NCBI GenBank assembly: GCA_031292385.1
Contig: JARLHE010000028.1
Coordinates: 1-64,000, forward strand
Direction: 5' to 3'
Length of the DNA: 64,000 nt
Origin: Oligoflexia bacterium
GTDB taxonomy: Bacteria; Bdellovibrionota; UBA1018
Under the pieces are notes generated by a model. The model ran no database searches. It saw nothing but the letters and a program-made list of their open reading frames with translations, and was not told the origin of the DNA. Made by a program: the position numbers and the translations under genes. Shown one piece after another: positions 41,759 through 48,819 of the stretch (positions are counted from its first letter, which is position 1; every line of letters starts with the position of its first letter).

Positions 41759-42727
41759 TCAGTATTGAAAATTCGGGTTTGCCCCGGCCGCCGGCCGGCA
41801 CTGGTGGTCGATACAGGCCGGATGACCCGAAGAGGGCGTCCAGCTCCTGGATTTTTCGCAAGAGGGCTTTTTCTCGGTGCAACCGCTTTCGACCCACTCA
41901 CGCTTCAGGATCAAGTCCCGCTGGAGCTCGACCGCCTTGAAAGTATTCGCGACCAGAAGCGGCGAGACAAAGGAGCAGTCATCGACGATCAATGGATCAC
42001 TGCCAGCGGAGGCGGTATCGAGTGGGAGATAATTCCCACCCAGATAAGCGCAGTCGGCATCGCGAGAACAAGAAAGCGCCTGGTCGTAGAACTTCTCGAG
42101 CTCGGCGTTGGCGTCAACGCAGGGATTCGGAAAACTCTCCGGATAATAGCGCGACACAAGGCTCCTGACCTCCTCCAACAATTCTGGATTGCACGAAGAT
42201 CGTGCAGAACCGGACTGTCTCAGCACGACGGTCTCGCCAAGCTCGGAGTCATTTTCACCCTGTGCGGAGCCGTGCTCGCCCTGCGCGGAGCCGTGCTCGC
42301 CCTGCGCGGAATCGTGCTCGTCTCGCTCGGAATCATGCCCTCCCGGCTTAGGAGGCTCGCATTGACCTCGGCCATGCGAGTCCTGCCTCAAAAGAAGCTC
42401 CTTCATTCTTTGCAAATCCGCGTCGCCCAACTGACCGGAAACACGCTGGCCTGCCGGACCGGGGCCAATCAGATAGAATCCGTCGTTTTGAACGCGAAAG
42501 CCGTAACCTCCCGGGCAATTGGTCAAGGAGGCGCCGGGCGTGCAGTGGGCGGTAAACTCGGCGGTCCAGAGCGCGGAACTCGGCGACGGAGACGGTGACG
42601 GCGATGGCGCGGCAGGCAGCCGTTGCGACGGCGCGATAGCTTGAGCTTCCTCGTTTTGCGTGTGACACGCGGAGAGGAAACCAAAAGCCGAACAAATCAA
42701 AGACAAAACCAAAAACCGGATCTTCAC
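41759..42727 (-). CDS. heptad-repeat lipoprotein, unknown function
   Basis: A 322-residue lipoprotein starting at a GTG (42727) with AGGAGA upstream. Lipobox FLSAC (about residue 21) is followed by a Pro/Ser-rich spacer with SPSPSPSPS. A globular part contains Cys pairs, and five tandem acidic heptads (unit like HGSAQGE) sit near the middle. A C-terminal Cys-rich domain follows, with SCSRDADCAYLGGNYLPLDT and a late ACIDHQCRPAAGAN. The C-terminal half resembles Cys-rich lipoproteins of myxobacterial and deltaproteobacterial type, but no precise family is assigned. It lies between the two Cys-rich secreted paralogues. Confidence 0.75.
   Translation of the reverse strand: MKIRFLVLSLICSAFGFLSACHTQNEEAQAIAPSQRLPAAPSPSPSPSPSSALWTAEFTAHCTPGASLTNCPGGYGFRVQNDGFYLIGPGPAGQRVSGQLGDADLQRMKELLLRQDSHGRGQCEPPKPGGHDSERDEHDSAQGEHGSAQGEHGSAQGENDSELGETVVLRQSGSARSSCNPELLEEVRSLVSRYYPESFPNPCVDANAELEKFYDQALSCSRDADCAYLGGNYLPLDTASAGSDPLIVDDCSFVSPLLVANTFKAVELQRDLILKREWVESGCTEKKPSCEKSRSWTPSSGHPACIDHQCRPAAGANPNFQY
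42234..42338 (-). repeat. five 21-bp tandem repeats inside the lipoprotein gene
   Basis: Five consecutive 21-base units (42234-42254, then four from 42255 to 42338) encode the heptads HDSERDE, HDSAQGE, HGSAQGE, HGSAQGE and NDSELGE on the minus strand. The central copies differ by only one or two bases, so copy-number change by slippage would keep the frame. Confidence 0.8.
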
Positions 42728-42936
42728 ATTTTTCTCCTCAATAACTTTGCCGCAACAATCTGATTCCGTAAGCCGAACCAGAGCGTCGTCAAAGAAGCGG
42801 GCACCAGCCTGTGCAAACCGCGTACCTACGCGAGACGCACGGAGCGGGCCTGCGGTTTGCTAATCGGTCTTCTGCACCGTGATTTTTTTTCATTGCTACA
42901 TTCCAACAACTATTTGTCTGTATAAGGAGATACATT
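42728..42936. promoter_or_regulatory. divergent intergenic region with hairpin
   Basis: 209 bp separate the lipoprotein and paralogue B start codons. It holds a perfect 9-bp inverted repeat, GCAAACCGC at 42813-42821 and GCGGTTTGC at 42852-42860. A TTTTTTTT run is at 42883-42890, and AAGGAGAT lies eight bases before the GTG of paralogue B. The T-run after a short CGGT/ACCG hairpin could attenuate rightward transcription. No promoter boxes are assigned. Confidence 0.35.
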
Positions 42937-43464
42937 GTGAAAAAATTTGTCCTATTAGGAATACTGGCTTTGAGCTTCGGATCGATCGCCGCAAAGGCCG
43001 ATGACCATCCCTGTCCGGGCCCGGATTGCAGACCGCCGACAAAAGATGTCTGTTTCAATTTGATGTGTATTTATAATTCGGAAGACCATATTGCCGATCA
43101 CGACGATAAATCGTGCACGGTCGCGTCCACCTTCGTGAAAGAGGTGACGCTTGACGGCGGAGAAGTCATAGATGACTCCGACCGGGACGACTCGGACCGC
43201 GACAACGTGACTACCCTGGAAGTCAGCTGCGGCGGCAAAGTGCTTTTCGACAACAGCGCATACCGCCACACGGATCTGCTGGGAACGCGCATTCAAGGCC
43301 AAGAAGGCCCGACTCCGGCCATCACCCTTCCCCGCGGCGAATTGCACACCGTGGAGAGCGGCCAAGGCGGCGGTCACTACAGCTGGTCCACGCTCGAGTT
43401 CCAGACCGAAGAGCGCTTCAAGCATCTGGACGGAAGCTGCTTCATCTGGGCCGGAAAACCCTGA
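42937..43464 (+). CDS. Cys-rich secreted protein, paralogue B
   Basis: A 175-residue protein that starts at GTG (42937) with AAGGAGAT upstream. A signal peptide (KKFVLLGILALSFGSIAAKA) precedes the same domain as 41244-41747. Shared features in order: CxGxxC-Pro, VCFNLMCIYNS, CTVASTFVKEVT, GGEVIDDS, EVSCGGKVLFD, YRHTDLLGTRIQG, GPTPAITLPRGEL and GSCFIWAGKP. It adds an acidic SDRDDSDRD loop. A strong terminator follows, so it is monocistronic. Confidence 0.8.
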   Translation: MKKFVLLGILALSFGSIAAKADDHPCPGPDCRPPTKDVCFNLMCIYNSEDHIADHDDKSCTVASTFVKEVTLDGGEVIDDSDRDDSDRDNVTTLEVSCGGKVLFDNSAYRHTDLLGTRIQGQEGPTPAITLPRGELHTVESGQGGGHYSWSTLEFQTEERFKHLDGSCFIWAGKP

Positions 43465-43494
43465 TTCCAGCATAAAAACGACGAAAACCTTGAT

Positions 43495-43531
43495 AACGGC
43501 TGGACGCACACCGCGCCCAGCCGTTTTTTTT
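43495..43531 (+). terminator. rho-independent terminator of paralogue B
   Basis: AACGGCTGG (43495-43503) pairs with CCAGCCGTT (43517-43525), followed by TTTTTT. It is 31 bp past the stop codon. Confidence 0.9.
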
Positions 43532-43568
43532 GATTTCCCTCTTCCCGCGATACGCAAAGCATCAGAAG

Positions 43569-44339
43569 ATGGCGGCGCCTATGCAACTCCGGCCCATGCC
43601 TCTTTTGTTTCTGATGACCTCAGTCATTCTGGTCCCCGTCCTGACTTATGCCCAGGGCGGCCCGCCCATGGTCACCGATGACCCCGGCACAGTCGAAAAC
43701 GGCCATTGGGAAATCAATATCGCCAGCCTCACGGCTTCAAACTACAACCAGAACCTGATTCAATTTCCTTATTTCGACATCAATTACGGATTGGGTTCTC
43801 GGCTGCAGCTTAAAGTGGAAACCGGCTGGGTGATCCGAAGAGATCACGTCGCACCCGCCCAAGGCGGCGCGGACACCGTGCTTGCTGGCACGAAGTTCCG
43901 ATTTCTCGACGAAGAAACAGCTGGCGTCGCCGTGGCCACTTACCCGCAGTTTCAGTTTCATCATTTCTTCTCAAGCAAAGACCCGGAGCTCACCACCCCG
44001 GGCAACCAGCTGATCCTACCTTTGGAGTTCTGTAAAAACATCGGAAATTGGGCGATCAATCCCGAGATCGGCTATCTCTACTCGACCGCCGCGTCGGATG
44101 AATTCTTGTACGGAGTTGTTTTCGCCTTCGAAAAGGCCAAACCCTGGGAGCCTCTTTTCGAAGTTCATGCCAACACGTTGCTCGACGGAACCGGAACCAC
44201 GACGCTGCTCAATTTCGGCTTCCGCTACACGATCAGCCCTTTGATGAATTTGCTGGTCGCCGCCGGGCATACCATCACTCATACCGAAGGCTCGTCCACC
44301 GAGCTTGATACCTATCTGGGCTTGCAACTCGAACTTTAA
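43569..44339 (+). CDS. outer-membrane beta-barrel protein, unknown function
   Basis: About 256 residues from the ATG at 43569, which has CAGAAG just before it; the ATG at 43581 is an alternative. A signal peptide ends at LTYA-QGGPPMVTDDPGT. The rest is a barrel of alternating strands (NYGLGSRLQLKVETGWVI, TLLNFGFRYTISPLMNLLVA) ending TYLGLQLEL. The GPPMVTDDPGTVENGHWEIN start is common in exported barrel proteins of the transporter/MetA-like group (PF13557). Function is not assignable. It is preceded by a terminator and so should have its own promoter. Confidence 0.75.
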   Translation: MAAPMQLRPMPLLFLMTSVILVPVLTYAQGGPPMVTDDPGTVENGHWEINIASLTASNYNQNLIQFPYFDINYGLGSRLQLKVETGWVIRRDHVAPAQGGADTVLAGTKFRFLDEETAGVAVATYPQFQFHHFFSSKDPELTTPGNQLILPLEFCKNIGNWAINPEIGYLYSTAASDEFLYGVVFAFEKAKPWEPLFEVHANTLLDGTGTTTLLNFGFRYTISPLMNLLVAAGHTITHTEGSSTELDTYLGLQLEL

Positions 44340-44594
44340 CCGGCAAATCCGCACCCCAAGGGATGCGCGCTTATTTTCGCCCGACCGGAGCAACCGATAA
44401 GCACCTAAAATCGTAAACAATTACTGAATTAAAAGCCGGTCTTCGTACAGCCCAACCTCCGCGCAAGCCGATTCACATATCTAATTACACGTAAAACTGG
44501 TATTCTTCGTGCCGTTAGTCAGTCTGCTTCTATCGAGTCTGCGGGCATAGTGCCCATATCCTCCTTAGTGGCTCCCAGCCTTTAGGAGGTTTAT
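44340..44594 (+). promoter_or_regulatory. long leader of the RRM gene with SD-sequestering hairpins
   Basis: 255 bp without a gene precede the RRM gene. The 3' part folds as two stacked hairpins: GGGC-atagt-GCCC (44543-44555), then CCTCCT (44560-44565) pairing with the Shine-Dalgarno AGGAGG (44584-44589) around an inner GGCT-ccc-AGCC stem (44570-44580). The ribosome-binding site is thus within a predictable helix. This is a candidate RNA thermometer or cold-responsive leader; no ligand-type riboswitch is recognised. The upstream part shows nothing I can name. Confidence 0.5.
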
Positions 44595-44918
44595 ATGGGT
44601 AAGAAACTATACGTGGGCAACCTGCCATTCTCAGCAACCGACCAGATTCTCAGCGACACTTTCGCTCAGTGTGGAACGGTTGAATCCGCCAAAATCATCA
44701 CCGATCGCGACACGGGCCGCAGCAAGGGCTTCGGCTTCGTGGAAATGTCCACGGAGGCCGAAGCTGCCGACGCCATCAGCAAGTTCAACGGCGCTGATTA
44801 CGACGGACGAGCCATGACCGTGAATGAAGCCAAGCCCATGGTCCCTCGCGAAAATCGCGGAGGAATGGGTGGCGACAGCCGTGGTGGCTTCGCCCGGGGC
44901 GGACGGTCCCGTTTCTAA
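44595..44918 (+). CDS. RRM-type RNA-binding protein
   Basis: A 107-residue protein with a single RNA-recognition motif: RNP2 KLYVGNLPF at residues 4-12 and RNP1 SKGFGFVEM near 43-51. A glycine/arginine-rich tail (RGGMGGDSRGGFARGGRSRF) recalls cold-inducible bacterial Rbp proteins. It follows a perfect AGGAGG that is masked by an upstream hairpin. A strong terminator follows. The likely job is RNA chaperone or stress-responsive RNA binding. Confidence 0.93.
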   Translation: MGKKLYVGNLPFSATDQILSDTFAQCGTVESAKIITDRDTGRSKGFGFVEMSTEAEAADAISKFNGADYDGRAMTVNEAKPMVPRENRGGMGGDSRGGFARGGRSRF

Positions 44919-44938
44919 TTTTAGGTATTAATTCAGAG

Positions 44939-44987
44939 CGGCCGGATGATCACCCGTCGTCGGGGATCTCCGGCCGTTCATTTTTTG
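44939..44987 (+). terminator. rho-independent terminator of the RRM gene
   Basis: CGGCCGGA (44939-44946) and TCCGGCCG (44969-44976) form an 8-bp stem with a 22-base loop, followed by TTCATTTTTT. It starts 21 bases after the stop codon. Confidence 0.8.
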
Positions 44988-45015
44988 GGCTGGTCGCCAA
45001 ATTCGGGAGGTTCTC

Positions 45016-45192
45016 ATGACCTATTCCAAACCCTCATCTTCGGTAGGCAAAGGGCAGCTTCGATGCTTTCTATGCCGTCAGCCCTGTATGATGAAAGACG
45101 GGAACTGGCACGACCACGAAAATCAACAAGTCTTTTTATGTAAGACCTGCGAGAGAAACAGACGAACACCTCGTCAGTCCGCGGCGGAATAG
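45016..45192 (+). CDS. 58-residue zinc-ribbon protein, unknown function
   Basis: A 58-codon gene with GGGAGG five bases before its ATG. It encodes a small basic protein with two knuckles, LRCFLCRQPC and VFLCKTCERN, that should bind one zinc ion, and a basic tail RNRRTPRQS. Ribosome-binding site, codon use and Cys pattern argue for a real gene despite the size. It follows the RRM terminator and precedes two other small genes. A nucleic-acid-binding role is guessed from the charge. Confidence 0.65.
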   Translation: MTYSKPSSSVGKGQLRCFLCRQPCMMKDGNWHDHENQQVFLCKTCERNRRTPRQSAAE

Positions 45193-45262
45193 CGAAGGCA
45201 CAGGGCCTAACGGCCTAAATGCAGCGATCTACCCAACTGATGGGAAACAAGGATGCGCAAAC

Positions 45263-45466
45263 ATGGGTAGACCAGGTCCAACAACTCAAGCGAAGCGAAA
45301 TCGGGAACGCTCCAGGCAGGAGCGCAACCAGGAAAAACAAGAGAAGAAGCTTCTTCGAAAAGAGCAGAGAAAAGAGCGCGACCGGCTCACAGCTGACGGG
45401 CATGACCCGGATCTGGCCGGCATTGTGCCCGGACCCCAACCGCTTCCGAATGACGGGGGATCATGA
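45263..45466 (+). CDS. 67-residue highly charged protein
   Basis: A 67-codon gene with AAGGA nine bases before its ATG. The sequence begins MGRPGPTTQAKRNRERSRQE and continues with KQEKKLLRKEQRKERDR, a charged helix, then an acidic/proline tail PDLAGIVPGPQPLP. Small proteins opening MGRPxP and continuing with basic helices are known in deltaproteobacterial and related genomes without assigned function. Its stop overlaps the start of the next gene (ATGA), so the two are coupled. Confidence 0.6.
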   Translation: MGRPGPTTQAKRNRERSRQERNQEKQEKKLLRKEQRKERDRLTADGHDPDLAGIVPGPQPLPNDGGS

Positions 45467-45720
45467 CCACCTCGAAATCGGAATCAAACGACGATTTTGC
45501 CTCCGACATCCGATTTGGGGAATGGCTGCGGGCCCAGCGCAATCACGTCGGACTCGCGCTCGAAATGTCAGCGAAACTCGCCGAACTTTCGGTCCGACGC
45601 CTGAAGTGCCTGGAGCTAGGCCTGTCCGGCCGGGGAATCACGCAACCGGAAGCCGCACGGCTGGCGGGGGTGTACGGCATCACCGCAGCACAAGTGATGA
45701 ATCACGCATTGAGGGATTGA
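45463..45720 (+). CDS. small helix-turn-helix (XRE-like) protein
   Basis: An 85-residue protein whose centre reads FGEWLRAQRNHVGLALEMSA, then AELSVRRLKCLELGLSGRGI and EAARLAGVYGITAAQVMNHA, the spacing of an XRE/Cro-type helix-turn-helix. No effector or toxin domain is fused. It is coupled by a 4-bp overlap to the charged 67-residue protein and lies 51 bp before the desaturase, which it might regulate. Antitoxin-like function is possible, but the partner is not a recognised toxin. Confidence 0.65.
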   Translation: MTTSKSESNDDFASDIRFGEWLRAQRNHVGLALEMSAKLAELSVRRLKCLELGLSGRGITQPEAARLAGVYGITAAQVMNHALRD

Positions 45721-45771
45721 CGGTTACAGCGGTGCCCATCAAGATGTCACTAAGAAAAGAAGGGATGCTTG

Positions 45772-46896
45772 ATGAGTTTCTTAGAACGGGTTCTAGATCC
45801 GCCCAGTTATGGATTTTCCAGAAATGGAATCCTTTACGTCCCTACGAAGGGTGAGATTTTGCGGGAATTCTTTTCCCGCCTGAACATCTTTTCCACCCGG
45901 AAGAACTGGCTTCCCCTCTTCGGATGGACCACTAGCCTGTTATTCGCCGTCCCGCTCTGCATATTTTTCACTCGATATGCGAACCCATGGCTCATGATCG
46001 CCGGATTCCTTTACGGCATGGTCGCCTTGGGAAGCCATGGGACCTTCTGGCTCCATCGCTATTGCACTCACCGGGCTTTCCTTTTCCGCAATCGCTGGAT
46101 AGCGATGATTTGCCGAAACCTCGTGATCAAAGTGATCCCCGAAGAAATCTACGTTGTTTCTCACTACGTGCATCATCGGTTTTGCGAGCAACCGGGCGAC
46201 CCCTACAACGTTTATGGCGGATGGCTCTATTGCTTCTTAGCGGACGTAAACCACCAGACGATCCGCAAGGATCTGTCGGAAAACGAATATGAGCAGGTCT
46301 GCAAACTCATGCAGCACACGGGCGTCAGGCTCAACAGTTATCAGCAATACCTCCGCTGGGGCTCGCTCTGCCATCCGGCCTGGACAACCCTCCACTACGC
46401 GCTCAATTGGACGTTCTGGTATGGCGCGTTTTACTTTCTCGGAGGACATGCCCTGGCCACCGCTCTCTTCGGGTGGGCCGGCGTTTGGGCGATCGGCGTA
46501 AGGACGTTCAATTTCGACGGCCACGGCAAAGGGAAAGATCTACGCAAAGAAGGATCTGACTTCAACCGAGCCGACCTTTCCGTGAATCAAATCTGGCCAG
46601 GGTATGTGGCCGGAGAATGGCACAACAACCATCACCTCTATCCGAATGGCGCGCGGAGCGGTTTTCTACCCTATCAACTCGACCTGCCATGGTTACTGAC
46701 CCGGTTTCTCAGCCGCGTAGGAGCCGTTTCATCCTATCGCGATTACCGGCAGGAGTTCTTGCGAGATCACTATCAACCTTGGCTTGCGCTCACCGCGAAC
46801 AACGCAACGAAAAGCGGCGAGCCCAAAGAGAAGATCGAATGCCCCGCTCAGGCCACACAACTCCCGGTTCGCGAGGAAGAAGCGGTCGAGATCTGA
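45772..46896 (+). CDS. acyl-CoA/acyl-lipid delta-9-type fatty acid desaturase
   Basis: A 374-residue integral membrane di-iron desaturase. The three histidine boxes are present: HRYCTHRAF, HYVHHRF and WHNNHHLYP. Hydrophobic helices lie before the first box and between the second and third boxes (GAFYFLGGHALATALFGWAG). The ATG at 45772 follows GAAGGG; a TTG one codon earlier is possible. It introduces a double bond into membrane fatty acids, typically in the cold, which fits the neighbouring RRM gene. Confidence 0.93.
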   Translation: MSFLERVLDPPSYGFSRNGILYVPTKGEILREFFSRLNIFSTRKNWLPLFGWTTSLLFAVPLCIFFTRYANPWLMIAGFLYGMVALGSHGTFWLHRYCTHRAFLFRNRWIAMICRNLVIKVIPEEIYVVSHYVHHRFCEQPGDPYNVYGGWLYCFLADVNHQTIRKDLSENEYEQVCKLMQHTGVRLNSYQQYLRWGSLCHPAWTTLHYALNWTFWYGAFYFLGGHALATALFGWAGVWAIGVRTFNFDGHGKGKDLRKEGSDFNRADLSVNQIWPGYVAGEWHNNHHLYPNGARSGFLPYQLDLPWLLTRFLSRVGAVSSYRDYRQEFLRDHYQPWLALTANNATKSGEPKEKIECPAQATQLPVREEEAVEI

Positions 46897-46993
46897 CTTA
46901 GGTAGGCCGTACCTTTTGGTTGAGATCCGCGTCAAAGAATAGCAGAAAAAGAGCGGGAAGCTCGACTCCAAAATGAGCGGTCTCCGAAGCTTA

Positions 46994-47093
46994 TTTTTTC
47001 CTGAGACAAGGAAGATTCGCAAAAAGGACCGGAGCGTACACAGAAGTACGTGAGGATCCTTTTTGCGAATCTGACGAAGTATTCAGGAAAAAA
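46994..47093. repeat. 100-bp imperfect palindrome beside tRNA-Leu
   Basis: Outer arms TTTTTTCCTGA (46994-47004) and TCAGGAAAAAA (47083-47093). Perfect inner 16-base arms AGATTCGCAAAAAGGA (47013-47028) and complement (47057-47072), and CGTAC/GTACG (47035-47039, 47046-47050) around a 6-base centre. All arms share a centre at about 47043. It lies 14 bp beyond the CCA end of the tRNA. It could terminate the tRNA transcript, but its size is far greater than a terminator. Confidence 0.75.
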
Positions 47094-47107
47094 GAAGCAA
47101 GGAGGAA

Positions 47108-47194
47108 TGGTGGCTCCGGAGAGAATCGAACTCTCACACCCGTAAGGATACACGATTTTGAGTCGTGCGCGTCTACCAATTCCGCCACAGAGCC
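47108..47194 (-). tRNA. tRNA-Leu(CAA)
   Basis: On the minus strand, 87 nt including an encoded CCA. The acceptor stem GGCTCTG pairs with CGGAGCC, and the discriminator is A. The D-arm region is GGCGGAATTGGTAGACGC. The anticodon arm CACGA-CTCAAAA-TCGTG carries anticodon CAA (reads UUG). A class II variable arm and the T-arm GAGAGTTCGATTCTCTC follow. All features fit bacterial tRNA-Leu. Confidence 0.97.
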
Positions 47195-47230
47195 ATCTGA
47201 TTACGCCGGTAGGTGCATTACAAAGATTGT

Positions 47231-47251
47231 AGACCCTTTCTTAGCGGGTCT
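47231..47251 (-). terminator. possible weak terminator of the DUF3014 gene
   Basis: AGACCC and GGGTCT form a six-base stem with a nine-base loop, 40 bp past the DUF3014 stop. No clear T-run follows on the minus strand, so this is uncertain; it could also be part of the tRNA promoter region. Confidence 0.3.
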
Positions 47252-47290
47252 GCCGTCGACTGTCTAGTGAAGAGACAATGGCACATTGCG

Positions 47291-48136
47291 TTATCTCGAA
47301 TCGTTTCCAAATAAGACGAGAGCGTTTCGCAACTGCTTGAGTTTGGCCTTAATCACTTTCGCGTTCTCGGGCCCGATTCGCATCAACGCTTTTTGGCCCG
47401 ACGAACAAGCTTCGAGTTTGGGGTCAGCGAACTGATAAAACACGCCTTGCTTCAATCGGATCGGCTCCGTCATTTCCGGCGCTTCCAGCAAGTGATCGAT
47501 CGTGGCCACCAGCCGGTCGTTAAAATATCCGTGCGGATTCAAATCATGATAAGCCGCCTGAAATAGCGGATAAAAATGGATGTAAACGTCCACGAGCTTC
47601 TTTGTATTCACTTTTTCGATCAGCGAAACATAGGGCTTGTAACGATCATAGTTCTTTGGATTTAAAGCCAGGCGATTTTCCGTACCCTCGACCAAAAACT
47701 GCCCCGGCGCCGGGATGAAAACCGAAACATCGACCGCGGCAGCATGAGGTCCGGTGGCGTTATCGACGGTCACCACCACCCGTCGAATCAAGTCCGTGAT
47801 ATTCACGAGCGCATCCAAGGTCCCTTTTCCGAACAGCTCCGTGAGCCGCTCCTGCAGCGATTGATCGCTATCATCCAACGGGGGCAATGCCTTTTTGGGC
47901 TCACGTGACGTTGGCCCTTCCTTTTCCTCAGGGACCGGGTAGCGGATCTCGGGGGATGGAGACGGCAACGGCGACTCAGAAATTGACGGCACAGGGCCTG
48001 GACTCGAATGAAACTCCGGTTGGGCCGGCGTTTTGGCGCCGGTCTTCCAGAAGTAAAAACCAACCCCCGCGGCGATTGCCACCAGGAACAAAAAGACGGT
48101 GATGACGAGATTCTCGGACCTTGCCGTTTTAGACAT
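47291..48136 (-). CDS. DUF3014-domain membrane protein
   Basis: About 281 residues from the ATG at 48136 (GGAG 11 bases upstream). An N-terminal transmembrane helix (LVITVFLFLVAIAAGVGFYF), a long Pro/Ser/Glu-rich spacer (to about residue 90), then the DUF3014 domain. The conserved blocks are LPPLDDSDQSLQERLTELFG, IRRVVVTVDNATG, LNPKNYDRYKPYVSLIEKV, YIHFYPLFQAAYHDLNPHGY and CSSGQKALMRIGPENAKVIK. The domain is common in gamma- and deltaproteobacteria, with unknown function; here it should face the periplasm. Confidence 0.85.
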   Translation of the reverse strand: MSKTARSENLVITVFLFLVAIAAGVGFYFWKTGAKTPAQPEFHSSPGPVPSISESPLPSPSPEIRYPVPEEKEGPTSREPKKALPPLDDSDQSLQERLTELFGKGTLDALVNITDLIRRVVVTVDNATGPHAAAVDVSVFIPAPGQFLVEGTENRLALNPKNYDRYKPYVSLIEKVNTKKLVDVYIHFYPLFQAAYHDLNPHGYFNDRLVATIDHLLEAPEMTEPIRLKQGVFYQFADPKLEACSSGQKALMRIGPENAKVIKAKLKQLRNALVLFGNDSR

Positions 48137-48272
48137 AGAGAGCCGCTCCAATCATTTTAGCGACGTTGAGTGAATCTATGTTATACGCCTTTTAGATCGT
48201 TTTCAATTGACGCGATTTCGTCAATTCCCGATACCGAATAAAATAACCCGACTTAAACAGGAGAGATGACCC

Positions 48273-48617
48273 TTGAAGAAATTTTTCGTTTTGATTTTGG
48301 CGATCGCAATGGCCTCCACTTACGCTTGTTCCTCGGCGCCTAAGAAAGCCGAAACGCCCGCGACCCCCTCCCCTTCGGCCCCGGTAAACGCCGAACAGAA
48401 AGCGGCCAGCCCTTCGCTGAAATCGATGAGCTGCCAAAAGGATTCGGATAACCGGACGGTCGAAATCCAAGCCAAAGGCGCCGGATGCGACGTGATGTAC
48501 ACGAAATTCGGAAAGACCCACTCCGTCGCTTCGTCCAGCGCCGGCAACGGCCACTGCGAAAAGACCTTGGCCCATATGAAGAAAAAGCTCGAGGCGTCAG
48601 GCTTTCACTGCCAGTAA
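48273..48617 (+). CDS. small lipoprotein with conserved Cys
   Basis: A 114-residue lipoprotein starting at a TTG (48273) with AGGAGA eight bases before it. Lipobox STYAC (Cys19), a Pro/Ala-rich linker, then a small domain KSMSCQKDSDNRTVEIQAKG, GCDVMYTKFGKTHSVASSSA and CEKTLAHMKKKLEASGFHCQ with four cysteines that probably make two disulfides. It is divergent from the DUF3014 gene and followed by a strong terminator. Function unknown. Confidence 0.75.
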   Translation: MKKFFVLILAIAMASTYACSSAPKKAETPATPSPSAPVNAEQKAASPSLKSMSCQKDSDNRTVEIQAKGAGCDVMYTKFGKTHSVASSSAGNGHCEKTLAHMKKKLEASGFHCQ

Positions 48618-48638
48618 TCGATCGACTCAAACTCAACA

Positions 48639-48681
48639 AAAAACGCCGCTCACGGGATCGCCCCTGAGCGGCGTTTTATTT
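48639..48681. terminator. strong terminator, bidirectional-looking
   Basis: AAAACGCCGCTC (48640-48651) pairs with GAGCGGCGTTTT (48666-48677). It has A-rich flanks on the left and T-rich on the right, so it could act for both strands. It serves the small lipoprotein, and possibly the relic or ldcA on the opposite strand. Confidence 0.85.
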
Positions 48682-48700
48682 TCAGCAAGAAACGCCCGCC

Positions 48701-48806
48701 TTAAAGATAGACCGAAAACACGGCCAGTAAGCCGTTGCTGTTGATCGCGCTTCCACTGTCGTTTCCGAATTGATGATCCCAGAAAATCGACGGACGGCTT
48801 GAAAGT
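48701..48806 (-). pseudogene. possible relic of an outer-membrane protein C-terminus
   Basis: Reading leftward, a short frame without a start ends WDHQFGNDSGSAINSNGLLA then VFSVYL-stop. This alternation and the hydrophobic terminal residue are typical of the last strands of outer-membrane barrel proteins. The frame is closed upstream by a stop after about 34 codons, and the better adjacent frame runs into the ldcA 3' end. It lies between the lipoprotein terminator and ldcA. A chance reading frame cannot be excluded. Confidence 0.3.
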
Positions 48807-48819
48807 CACTCGGAAAGAC

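Noticed and set aside
46991..47188. Short open frame on the minus strand across the palindrome and tRNA
   Set aside because: It overlaps a structurally clear tRNA-Leu and the large palindrome; composition is non-protein-like.
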